Assembly: GCA_964455485.1 (NCBI GenBank)
Contig: CAYVXT010000004.1
Location: 1 to 6,575 of the forward strand
Length of the DNA: 6,575 nt
Origin: CAYVXT01 sp964455485
GTDB lineage: Bacteria; Patescibacteriota; Minisyncoccia; Phycocordibacterales; WO2-35-19
Direction: 5' to 3'
How positions within the stretch are numbered: position 1 is the stretch's first letter; each line of letters begins with the position of its first letter. The notes beneath the pieces were generated by a model. It saw nothing but the letters and a program-made list of their open reading frames with translations, ran no database searches and was not told the DNA's origin. Of the stretch, positions 1 to 6,053 are shown piece after piece. The translations under genes were made by a program, and so were the position numbers.

Positions 1-1236
1 CACGACAAATGGCTCTGCATGATGTATCCGCGTCTCAAACTTTTGAGAGATTTACTTACAGATGATGGGGTTATTTTTGTATCGATCGATGATAGTGAAC
101 ATTGTGATTTAAAGTTAATGATGGACGAAATATTTGAACCCAAAAATTTTATTACTAATATTATATGGCAAAAATCGTATTCTCCTATAAATCTTAGGAA
201 AAATTTTTCACCAAATCATGATTTCATTGTTGTTTTTGCAAAAGATATATCCAAGGTAAAATTAAATCAATTGAGTAGAAGTGATGAAGCAATTCAGCGT
301 TATAAAAATCCTGACAATGATTCACGTGGGCCCTGGAAATCAACAGATTTATCAGTTGGGCCTGCTGTTAAAAATAATATTTATGAAATCATCACTCCAA
401 CTGGCAGAAAAATATTACCTCCAAATGGAAGGAGTTGGGTATTGAATAAAAATAGGTTTCAAGAATTTATTTTGGATAATCGTATATGGTTTGGAACAAA
501 AAATGATTCTGTTCCATCAATAAAAAAATTCCTTTCGGAAGTTAAAGAAGGAGTAACTCCTATGAGTTTATGGACGTACCAAGAAGTAGGACATAATCAA
601 GATGCAAAGAGAGAAATAAAAGAAATATTAATGCAAGATTCACCATTTGACACACCAAAACCTACTAAGCTCATAAAAAGAATCATTGAAATTGGGGCTT
701 CAAAAGACGACTTAGTATTGGATTCTTTTGCCGGATCTGGTACCACGGGCCATGCAGTTTTTGATTTAAACAAAGAAGATGGAGGAAGCAGAAAATTTAT
801 TTTAGTCGAAATGGAGGATGCCGTGGCAAAGGATATCACTGCTGAGAGAGTAAAAAGAGCTATCAAGAAATATGCTTACAATGACGGCTTTGAATATTGT
901 GAGCTCGATAAACCACTTTTTAATGAAGAGGGGCAAATAGAAGAATCGTGTGATTTTAGAGAATTTGCCACATACATTTATTTTACCGAGACTCAAACTA
1001 ATATTGATCCAAAAAAAGTCGACGGTAATTTCATTGGAGAATTTGGAGCAACAGAGTACTATCTGATCTACAAAAACAAAAATGAAAATGACTTGAGCAA
1101 GTCTTTCCTATCGAAAATTAAAGATACGGAAAACAAAAAGGTCGTGTATGCCGATCGGTGTTTGGTTGACGATGAAATACTCACAAGGTATAACATTGTT
1201 TTCAAGCAAATTCCTTACGAGGTAAAAGTCTACTAA
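1..1236 (+). CDS. mod: Type III restriction-modification methyltransferase Mod, 5' end missing
   Basis: This is the Mod subunit of a type III system. It transfers a methyl group from S-adenosylmethionine to an adenine (family expectation: N6-A) in a short asymmetric site, and it supplies sequence recognition to the Res partner. The frame is open from base 1 (HDKWLCMMYPRL is already conserved Mod sequence), so the ATG codons at 19 and 22 are internal. About 411 residues are visible; full-length Mod is usually 600-680, so the DPPY catalytic motif lies upstream of the window. Visible parts are the SIDDSE segment, a variable central region (target recognition), the conserved YKNPDNDSRGPW stretch, the PKPTKLIKRI segment (bases about 655-687), and the SAM-binding motif I DSFAGSGTTGHAV at bases 721-759. 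Bases 181-240 in the variable region have only 16 G/C of 60, which is common in recognition domains. The gene stops at TAA, five bases before the next gene. Confidence 0.94.
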   Translation, partial: HDKWLCMMYPRLKLLRDLLTDDGVIFVSIDDSEHCDLKLMMDEIFEPKNFITNIIWQKSYSPINLRKNFSPNHDFIVVFAKDISKVKLNQLSRSDEAIQRYKNPDNDSRGPWKSTDLSVGPAVKNNIYEIITPTGRKILPPNGRSWVLNKNRFQEFILDNRIWFGTKNDSVPSIKKFLSEVKEGVTPMSLWTYQEVGHNQDAKREIKEILMQDSPFDTPKPTKLIKRIIEIGASKDDLVLDSFAGSGTTGHAVFDLNKEDGGSRKFILVEMEDAVAKDITAERVKRAIKKYAYNDGFEYCELDKPLFNEEGQIEESCDFREFATYIYFTETQTNIDPKKVDGNFIGEFGATEYYLIYKNKNENDLSKSFLSKIKDTENKKVVYADRCLVDDEILTRYNIVFKQIPYEVKVY

Positions 1237-1241
1237 AATAT

Positions 1242-2024
1242 ATGACTGAAAGAAATAAAAGAATAAATACGTTAGTTGAGGAAAGTGGTATGATTACCCA
1301 CTTCAAAACCACAAATGTTTTGAGGAAAAAAGATTGGTCAGTTTTAGTAAGTCCTTATTACCACGATTCTATCTCGGATTCAGTTAGGGAAACTGATTTG
1401 ATAACAGAGCGACAATTTAATTCAGCTAATAGGCATGACTCTTCTGTGCAATTGAATATCCAATTCTTCGTGGAATGCAAATACATAAAACAAGAGGTTG
1501 TATTTTGGTTTGATCAGATGGATAAAGAAAAAGCCATATCGAGTTTAGAAAAAGAGACAGGATTAAACATAGCTTATAAGAGAAGTGGGGATATTGTTAC
1601 AGAAGAATTTCACTATCTTAAGAATGATTCTGTAGCGAAATTATTTTCTGCTAACTCAAACAGGGAAGATGTTATCTACAAAGCTATGAATCAGTGCCTA
1701 CATTCTCAAATTTATTATCGTCAAAGAGGAAAACGCCCTATAGCTAATGAATTTTTTCAACATAGAGAAACTTTCTCGACTATAGTACAGTACCCTATGA
1801 TTGTATGTGAGAATTTTGCTAATTTACTTGAGGTAAAATTTGACGAGGATGGTAAATTTGTCACGGAAGAATTAAAAAATCATTTTATTTTAGAGACGAA
1901 TTATCGGGACGATTATTTTTTGATAGATATAGTTGATATTAATTATCTCGATACATTTCTAACAGACTTTGAGAGTGAAGCAAAGTCTTTAGTGGCATCA
2001 CATTCGTTTAAGAAGAGAGTTTAA
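1242..2024 (+). CDS. Putative PD-(D/E)XK nuclease-like accessory protein between mod and res
   Basis: This 260-residue protein has no name I can give with certainty. Residues 48-52 read VRETD, followed by LI, and residues 76-80 read FVECK. This strand-turn-strand spacing of an acidic residue (D52) and E78-x-K80 matches the PD-(D/E)XK restriction-endonuclease-like core seen in Mrr, RecB-type and Holliday-junction nucleases. The second half (residues 131-230) has a helical stretch (IYKAMNQCLHSQIYYR) and a hydrophobic strand (YPMIVCENF). No signal peptide or membrane segment is seen. It starts 5 bases after mod and ends 8 bases before res, so it is almost certainly co-transcribed with both. The start at 1242 gives the longest frame but has no well-placed Shine-Dalgarno; ATG 1290 (Met17) has GAGGA seven bases upstream and is a real alternative. 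Canonical type III systems need only Mod and Res. The nuclease assignment is inferred from motifs; the protein could be a degenerate, structural member of the fold. Confidence 0.88.
   Translation: MTERNKRINTLVEESGMITHFKTTNVLRKKDWSVLVSPYYHDSISDSVRETDLITERQFNSANRHDSSVQLNIQFFVECKYIKQEVVFWFDQMDKEKAISSLEKETGLNIAYKRSGDIVTEEFHYLKNDSVAKLFSANSNREDVIYKAMNQCLHSQIYYRQRGKRPIANEFFQHRETFSTIVQYPMIVCENFANLLEVKFDEDGKFVTEELKNHFILETNYRDDYFLIDIVDINYLDTFLTDFESEAKSLVASHSFKKRV
1278..1282 (+). promoter_or_regulatory. Possible ribosome binding site for an internal start at 1290
   Basis: GAGGA lies seven bases before ATG 1290, which is in frame with the gene starting at 1242 and would remove 16 residues. The same bases encode part of the Val-Glu-Glu of the longer protein, so the match could be accidental. 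The only purine-rich match before ATG 1242 (GAGG at 1219-1222) is 19 bases away, too far to be typical. Start choice therefore stays open; translational coupling to mod would favour 1242. Confidence 0.35.
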
Positions 2025-2032
2025 AAATTATA

Positions 2033-4300
2033 ATGCAACTTAAAAAATACCAAAAGAATACACTAGAAACTCTTGAGAATTTTCTTGTTGAGCTCAAGAA
2101 GGCTGGTCTGAAGTACGCCTTTATGGGTATCACTGAAAAACCATATCAAACAGAAGCTTTTGGAAATACTCCTTTTGTCTGCATCAAAATACCGACTGGT
2201 GGAGGTAAAACTCTGGTAGGTTGCCATGCAGTAGAAAAAATAATGAGCAAAGCTCTCCAAAATAAAATGGATCGAGGGATTGTTTTGTGGTTCACCCCAT
2301 CGGAAGCAATCAAAACTCAAACGCTCAAAAAATTCAAAGATAGGAAAGACGCCCATCGTAAAGTTCTCGATGAGGCATATGACAATCATATTCGTGTATT
2401 CTCAAACGAGGAAGCATTGAGCATCAGAAAATCAGATGTAGAGGACAATCTTTGTATAGTTATAGCCAGTCTCGAGGCTTTCCGAAAAGAAAAGACTCTC
2501 CAAAAGAAGTACAAGGTCTACCAAGAGAACGGATCACTTTTAGATCACTTCGAACGCATAGACGAGCCAGACTACCTAGAACGTGATAGCGAAGGCTCGG
2601 TTATAAACTCTCTGGCCAATGTTATCCGGCTTAGCAACCCTCTTATCGTTATCGATGAGGGCCATAAAACCACAACCCAACTCTCGGTCGACTTCATAAA
2701 AGATCTCAACCCAAGCTTTATTATCGAGTATACCGCTACCCCAAGAAATGGGAGCAATATTTTGGTAGAAGTTCACGCCTCTGAATTAAAGATAGAGGAG
2801 ATGGTGAAAATACCAATCGTTCTCGAAAGCTCTGCTCAATGGCAAAACACTATTGAACGTGGGGTTGAAAAAAGGATTGAACTTGAAAAAGATGCCAAGA
2901 AAATTAAAGGAGAATATATTCGGCCAATTGCGTTACTACAGGCCCAACCAAAGAGTAAAGATGGTCATAGCGTTACAGTCGAACAAATAAAGGAATTTCT
3001 GATTGAAAGGAAAATACCCGCTGATGAGATTGCCATCAAAACATCCGAAAAAAATGAACTTGAAGGGATCGATTTGTTTAGTAAAAGCTGTAAAATCCGC
3101 TATATCATTACAGTCAATGCTCTTGCAGAAGGTTGGGATTGCTCCTTCGCTTACGTTCTCGTTTCGGTCGCTAATTTGGGATCAAAAATTGCAGTGGAAC
3201 AGATTATTGGTCGCATCATTCGTTTGCCTTATGCCAAAAAGAAAAATAATGAAGATTTTAATCGGAGCTATGTATTTGCTTCAGCAAGGAATTTCAATGA
3301 AGCGGCCGGCCAAATAATCTCGGGTCTTGAAAGTAATGGTTATAGCAGATCCGATATTATAAGCGGTGATAAGAAAGATTCCACCTACGAGTTGGAAGCC
3401 AAGAAAGCTGTATCGGATACTCTCAAAGTGCCGATGATGGCTTTAGATAGTGACCAGCTTTCTTTCGAGGACTTAATAGGAAGCGAGTTTAGACTTTCAA
3501 AACAAGATCCAAATTTTGATTTCCAAATTCATTATGATAATGACGGAAGAGCCGTAATTGATATTAAAGAAGGTGACGAATGGGTAAGGGGAGCTCAAAT
3601 GTTTTTAAAATTAAAATATTCTGATAAAAATTATACGAAAAGTGAGCTGGTTCAGTGGCTCGATAAAAAGCTCCGTTTTACCATTCTCGAAAAGTCGGAC
3701 AAAGTTGCTTTCTTGGATAGAGCGATAGAAAATCAGCTCAAAACGCACTCATTATCTGAATTGTCGGTAAATCGTTATGTCTTGGCCGATCAACTGGGCG
3801 ATGTAATAAATAAAATTCTTGAGAAATACGCCAAAGAGAGGTTTGACATTTTTTTGCAGAAAAAGAAAATTTCCACAGAAAAATTTGATGCTTTCCCAAA
3901 CACTATTACCTTGAAGCAAGCCGTACCTCAAGAATTTAATAGAAACTACTATGAAAAAGTAGACAAGCTAAACAGCGAAGAATTGGAGTTCGTGCAAAGA
4001 CTAGATTTGGATACACTCCCAAACATAAAATACTGGGTTAGAAGCAGAGAGAAACTCGACCCATTTTATATTCAAGGTTGGAGGAAAAATAAATTTTATC
4101 CCGACTTTATTGCTGTTACTAAAAAAGGTGTGGTGGTTGCTCTTGAATGGAAGGGTGGTGATCGTGTAAGTAACGAAGATACTACCTACAAAGTTGAAAT
4201 TGGCGAGACATGGGAAAAACTCGGAAATAACAAACAGCGCTTTTTCCTCGTTCATACTGGAAATATTGAGGAAGTGCTTGGGAAAATAAAGGAGTTATAA
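2033..4300 (+). CDS. res: Type III restriction enzyme Res subunit (SF2 ATPase plus nuclease)
   Basis: Res uses ATP hydrolysis to move along or switch state on DNA and cuts after two Mod-Res complexes communicate; it depends on Mod for recognition. Visible motifs are: Walker A PTGGGKT at residues 54-60; motif II DEGH at 208-211; motif III TATP at 234-237; motif V ITVNALAEGWD at 359-369; motif VI QIIGRIIRLP at 390-399 with the two arginines of the family. The C-terminus carries a complete PD-(D/E)XK nuclease site: YPDF with D691, then LEWKG with E705 and K707. All catalytic positions look intact, so the enzyme should be active. At 755 residues it is shorter than EcoP15I-type Res (about 970) but within the range of the wider family. 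The N-terminus MQLKKYQKNTLE matches the usual family start, supporting ATG 2033 even though the nearest purine-rich run (AGAAGAGAG, 2011-2019) is 13 bases away. It is the last gene of the mod operon. Confidence 0.96.
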   Translation: MQLKKYQKNTLETLENFLVELKKAGLKYAFMGITEKPYQTEAFGNTPFVCIKIPTGGGKTLVGCHAVEKIMSKALQNKMDRGIVLWFTPSEAIKTQTLKKFKDRKDAHRKVLDEAYDNHIRVFSNEEALSIRKSDVEDNLCIVIASLEAFRKEKTLQKKYKVYQENGSLLDHFERIDEPDYLERDSEGSVINSLANVIRLSNPLIVIDEGHKTTTQLSVDFIKDLNPSFIIEYTATPRNGSNILVEVHASELKIEEMVKIPIVLESSAQWQNTIERGVEKRIELEKDAKKIKGEYIRPIALLQAQPKSKDGHSVTVEQIKEFLIERKIPADEIAIKTSEKNELEGIDLFSKSCKIRYIITVNALAEGWDCSFAYVLVSVANLGSKIAVEQIIGRIIRLPYAKKKNNEDFNRSYVFASARNFNEAAGQIISGLESNGYSRSDIISGDKKDSTYELEAKKAVSDTLKVPMMALDSDQLSFEDLIGSEFRLSKQDPNFDFQIHYDNDGRAVIDIKEGDEWVRGAQMFLKLKYSDKNYTKSELVQWLDKKLRFTILEKSDKVAFLDRAIENQLKTHSLSELSVNRYVLADQLGDVINKILEKYAKERFDIFLQKKKISTEKFDAFPNTITLKQAVPQEFNRNYYEKVDKLNSEELEFVQRLDLDTLPNIKYWVRSREKLDPFYIQGWRKNKFYPDFIAVTKKGVVVALEWKGGDRVSNEDTTYKVEIGETWEKLGNNKQRFFLVHTGNIEEVLGKIKEL

Positions 4301-4351
4301 CCCAATATTCACCCTCTAAATGCCCCGGTGTGCAATTGTTATTGAAAAGTC

Positions 4352-4367
4352 AGGGGTGATTACCCCT
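4352..4367 (-). terminator. Hairpin at the convergent junction, possible weak terminator
   Basis: AGGGGT and ACCCCT form a 6-bp stem around a 4-base loop. On the minus strand the stem is followed, after three bases, by TTTT, so it could end the minus-strand operon. On the plus strand no T-run follows. The TAA stop of the minus-strand gene (4362-4360) lies inside the loop and stem. It is short for an intrinsic terminator, so the call is tentative. Confidence 0.35.
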
Positions 4368-4659
4368 TCAGCAAAATCTTGCGAGGTTCTGACCCTTTTC
4401 GAGGCGCAACGACTTTATTTTTCTCAAGTAAGTCCATAAGTTCTACAGCGGCCACGTAACCAATCCTATATCTTCGTTGCAACCATGAGGTAGAAACTGA
4501 AGTATTTCTGTTATTTTTAATATATTCTTTAACCTCTTCAAAAGTAACTGGTACATTGTAAACATCTAGAATCTCATCTACTTTGGTAGAGAGTTTATGA
4601 ACTTCACCTTGGATATCTCTAAGTTGTTCTAAAAATTCTGTTGGGATCTTCTTTTTCAT
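4360..4659 (-). CDS. Small protein with coiled coil and FtsK-gamma-like winged helix
   Basis: This 99-residue protein appears cytoplasmic and DNA-binding. Residues about 39-97 resemble the gamma domain of the FtsK/SpoIIIE translocases, the winged helix that reads chromosome polarity sequences (KOPS) and contacts XerD. SVSTSWLQRRYRIGY aligns with the family pattern S.S.LQR...IGY, followed by a helix ending LMDLLE and the wing PRKGSEPRKIL. The residues after IGY, usually NRAAR, are VAAVE here, so the Asn and Arg positions I recall as contacting KOPS are replaced. Residues 13-30 have hydrophobic residues at 13, 16, 20, 23, 27 and 30, a clean 3-4 heptad pattern predicting a coiled coil and so an oligomer. 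There is no FtsK motor (no Walker motifs). The start overlaps the upstream stop as ATGA, with no Shine-Dalgarno, so it is probably translationally coupled. The fold call is fairly secure; function is unknown. Confidence 0.85.
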   Translation of the reverse strand: MKKKIPTEFLEQLRDIQGEVHKLSTKVDEILDVYNVPVTFEEVKEYIKNNRNTSVSTSWLQRRYRIGYVAAVELMDLLEKNKVVAPRKGSEPRKILLKG

Positions 4660-5039
4660 TTTAGATATTTGATTAAAGTATAAATTATATAGTAAATAAT
4701 ACCCGGAAAAGTAGCCCCTATGAGCATAACCACTAACATAATTCCATTATCCCATTTATTAGCCAATATACTTTTAATTTTTTCTTTAATAGTATCTTTG
4801 TTGCTGAAATAAGTAACTACAAGCCCAATAAGAAAAAACGAAAGAAAGACATAGATCATATCCTTTATATCTTGTCCTGTTTTGTTAGCAAAAAAGGAAA
4901 TTGTAAGGATTCCTATTAAAAATAGTGCGCCACCAGAAATTAAGATGGCACCCAACCAAATCAAAAGCTTTTTCCCACCAGAACTAGCTAACAAAACACC
5001 TACCGCGATGATCCCCAACAAAATATAAATTAATATCAT
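4656..5039 (-). CDS. Small integral membrane protein with four predicted membrane segments
   Basis: I do not recognise this 127-residue protein. It has four strongly hydrophobic stretches: about residues 2-19, 25-50, 61-79 and 99-123. They are separated by short polar loops, including a positively charged stretch at 81-95 (KDTIKEKIKSILANK). No enzymatic motif or signal-peptidase site is evident. It is the first gene of a two-gene minus-strand operon: its TGA overlaps the ATG of the FtsK-gamma-like gene by four bases (ATGA). FtsK itself begins with a four-helix membrane domain and ends with gamma, so the pair could loosely mimic FtsK ends without the motor, but no sequence similarity to the FtsK membrane domain is claimed. 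There is no clear Shine-Dalgarno before ATG 5039; a TATAAA box ten bases upstream suggests a very short leader. Reality of the gene is supported by the overlap and the coherent hydrophobic pattern. Confidence 0.8.
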   Translation of the reverse strand: MILIYILLGIIAVGVLLASSGGKKLLIWLGAILISGGALFLIGILTISFFANKTGQDIKDMIYVFLSFFLIGLVVTYFSNKDTIKEKIKSILANKWDNGIMLVVMLIGATFPGIIYYIIYTLIKYLK

Positions 5040-5048
5040 AGGTTTATT

Positions 5049-5054
5049 TTTATA
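5049..5054 (-). promoter_or_regulatory. Possible -10 box of the minus-strand operon
   Basis: TATAAA on the minus strand ends ten bases before ATG 5039. If used as a -10 element, transcription would start only about two or three bases before the start codon, giving a nearly leaderless mRNA, which would fit the missing Shine-Dalgarno. No convincing -35 element is seen 16-18 bases upstream, so this is weak. Confidence 0.25.
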
Positions 5055-5061
5055 CGCAAAA

Positions 5062-5092
5062 AGCCCGCCACGTGGCTACAGCTTGCGCTGTA
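5062..5092. other. Hairpin cluster with a T-run on the minus strand
   Basis: TACAGC-TTGC-GCTGTA (5077-5092) is a 6-bp perfect stem with a 4-base loop; read on the minus strand the loop is GCAA, a GNRA-type tetraloop. Directly beside it is the palindrome GCCACGTGGC (5067-5076), and AGCC/GGCT (5062-5065 and 5074-5077) can pair instead. On the minus strand these are followed by GGGCTTTTTG, like an intrinsic terminator or attenuator placed just before the membrane-protein gene. Whether it ends an upstream transcript or regulates this operon cannot be told from sequence alone. Confidence 0.45.
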
Positions 5093-5113
5093 CGTACCAG
5101 TTTCCCGATACGG

Positions 5114-5155
5114 CAGGTAATGCGACCCCATGACGGGTTCTTTATGCATTACCTG
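5114..5155. repeat. 10-bp perfect inverted repeat with nested stem
   Basis: CAGGTAATGC (5114-5123) and GCATTACCTG (5146-5155) are exact reverse complements. Inside them ACCC (5125-5128) can pair with GGGT (5135-5138). Outside, ACCAGT (5096-5101) can pair with ACTGGT (5185-5190), enclosing the whole element. The 252-base spacer 5040-5291 holds no open frame I can support; this structure is its main content. It could be a structured RNA, an operator or a recombination/replication site. It does not fit a tRNA, and I cannot match it to a named RNA family. Confidence 0.55.
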
Positions 5156-5234
5156 ACTGACATTCACCATGCCAGCAATTACTCACTGGTTTAGGCTACT
5201 TCTACCTTATTTAGTTGTATTTACATATTAGCTC

Positions 5235-5243
5235 TTATCCAAA
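5235..5243 (+). promoter_or_regulatory. DnaA-box-like 9-mer
   Basis: TTATCCAAA differs from the E. coli-type DnaA box TTATCCACA at one position. A second one-mismatch match, TGTTGATAA (reverse complement TTATCAACA), lies at 5960-5968 just before the RepA-like gene. Single 9-mers with one mismatch are expected by chance in AT-rich DNA, so these are only suggestive. Confidence 0.18.
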
Positions 5244-5291
5244 TTTTCTACAAATACTAAAAAGTACCTATTTGTTGGAGTTTGATCTACT

Positions 5292-5936
5292 ATGATAGAT
5301 AATTTATATATGACCACTAATGAGGCAAAAACAGCTATATGCAGACTACTTTGGAAGTATTCTCAAGCCACCGGGAAAGACACTTTTTCTATTAGAGGCG
5401 ATGTCTTAGAAGGAGAAGGTTTAGACAATAGTATATTTTGGACACTTGTTTATCCTCTTTTGCTTAGTGAAGGAATCTTCTCAGAACCAGCCCTAGTTAA
5501 GCCCGAGAGGATTCCAACTTTGCGAGACGGTATTTCTGTATTTAAGGTACATAGAGCATTTTTATTTCACATTAATAAACCAAAGCTGATCGAGGCTATA
5601 AATAAGATTGAACCCCACCTTCATCTAGAAGTTCCTAAAGCTAAAATAATAATAAATGAGACTGGTATATATTTCTCAGAAAATCCAAAAATAATTTATC
5701 CGATATCCGGTAAAAGGAAAAAGGTTGTCATGAGATTGCTTAAAAAATTTGATGTAAGTATACCAATAGATGAGCTCGTTGAGCTAACTGGTTGGGACAA
5801 AAGTGATGTTAGTCATGCCATTACAAAAATCAACACAACCTTTTCTGATAAATTGAAAATAAATAGTAAACTAATTGTTCGTTCACCTGGTGGTGGGTAT
5901 ACATTTAATAGAATGGAGCTCGATATTAGTATGTAG
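5292..5936 (+). CDS. Putative DNA-binding protein with two winged-helix regions
   Basis: This 214-residue protein is probably a transcriptional or replication regulator. Residues about 138-207 form a winged helix like the C-terminal domain of OmpR-type regulators: SGKRKKVVMRLLKKF (helix 1), IDELVELTGW (helix 2), SDVSHAITKINTTF (recognition helix), then a wing LIVRSPGGGYTFNR. Residues about 10-100 also look like a helix-turn-helix module (AKTAICRLLWKY, then IFWTLVYPLLLSEGIF). A short beta segment at 115-137 links the two. No receiver domain, membrane segment or ligand pocket motif is seen. GGAG at 5277-5280 lies 11 bases before ATG 5292, slightly long but the best site; ATG 5310 has none. It is divergent from the minus-strand operon and lies 109 bases upstream of the RepA-like gene in the same direction, so it could control either. 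The domain architecture reminds me of hypothetical proteins frequent in Patescibacteria, from memory only. Confidence 0.86.
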   Translation: MIDNLYMTTNEAKTAICRLLWKYSQATGKDTFSIRGDVLEGEGLDNSIFWTLVYPLLLSEGIFSEPALVKPERIPTLRDGISVFKVHRAFLFHINKPKLIEAINKIEPHLHLEVPKAKIIINETGIYFSENPKIIYPISGKRKKVVMRLLKKFDVSIPIDELVELTGWDKSDVSHAITKINTTFSDKLKINSKLIVRSPGGGYTFNRMELDISM

Positions 5937-5951
5937 GCACGCTATGTGCCT
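5935..5951 (+). other. Hairpin overlapping the stop of the winged-helix gene
   Basis: AGGCAC and GTGCCT form a 6-bp perfect stem around GCTAT. The first two bases belong to the TAG stop codon. No T-run follows directly (the nearest, TTTTT, is at 5975-5979), so it is not a standard intrinsic terminator. It may be part of the repeat group that continues to 6016. Confidence 0.4.
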
Positions 5952-6016
5952 CTGGTTGGTGTTGATAAGTGGAATTTTTGTGCCTCAAATTAAGGTTATT
6001 TAACTATTACTGTGCC
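5945..6016 (+). repeat. Three spaced TGTGCC repeats before the RepA-like gene
   Basis: TGTGCC occurs at 5945-5950, 5979-5984 and 6011-6016, with starts 34 and 32 bases apart (about three helical turns). The first two extend to TGTGCCTC. An inverted copy (GGCAC) sits at 5936-5940. Direct repeats in helical phase upstream of a Rep gene are how iterons look, but these are short and only three, so chance is possible. Confidence 0.3.
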
Positions 6017-6031
6017 AACTGACCCAAATAT

Positions 6032-6053
6032 ATGTTCCATGTAGCATGGACAT
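6032..6053 (+). promoter_or_regulatory. Inverted repeat over a possible start codon of the RepA-like gene
   Basis: ATGTTCCATG (6032-6041) and CATGGACAT (6045-6053) are reverse complements apart from one extra T in the left arm, with a 3-base loop TAG. ATG 6046 lies inside the right arm and ATG 6055 follows it directly. As RNA it would hide the 6046 start; as DNA it could be an operator. No protein binding can be shown from sequence. Confidence 0.4.

Noticed and set aside
19..24. Start of mod at the ATG codons 19 or 22
   Set aside because: The frame is open to base 1 and the residues before these ATGs are already conserved Mod sequence; the catalytic DPPY motif has not yet appeared, so the gene begins upstream.
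597..996. Open frames on the minus strand inside mod (597-866 and 802-996)
   Set aside because: They lie opposite the conserved methyltransferase motif region, have no ribosome binding context and no recognisable domain; they are shadows of mod.
2063..2776. Minus-strand frames opposite res (2063-2389, 2572-2757, 2576-2776)
   Set aside because: They cover the helicase core coding strand and two of them overlap each other in different frames; nothing supports them as genes.
3003..3317. Plus-strand frame overlapping res in another frame
   Set aside because: It lies wholly within the helicase motif V/VI region of res and its composition looks like an out-of-frame translation.
4001..4255. Minus-strand frame opposite the nuclease domain of res
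   Set aside because: It is antisense to the conserved YPDF...LEWKG site and shows no domain of its own.
5114..5190. Integron attC site or tRNA
   Set aside because: The inverted repeat lacks the GTTRRRY/RYYYAAC core boxes of attC, and no cloverleaf with a GGTTCRA T-loop can be drawn.
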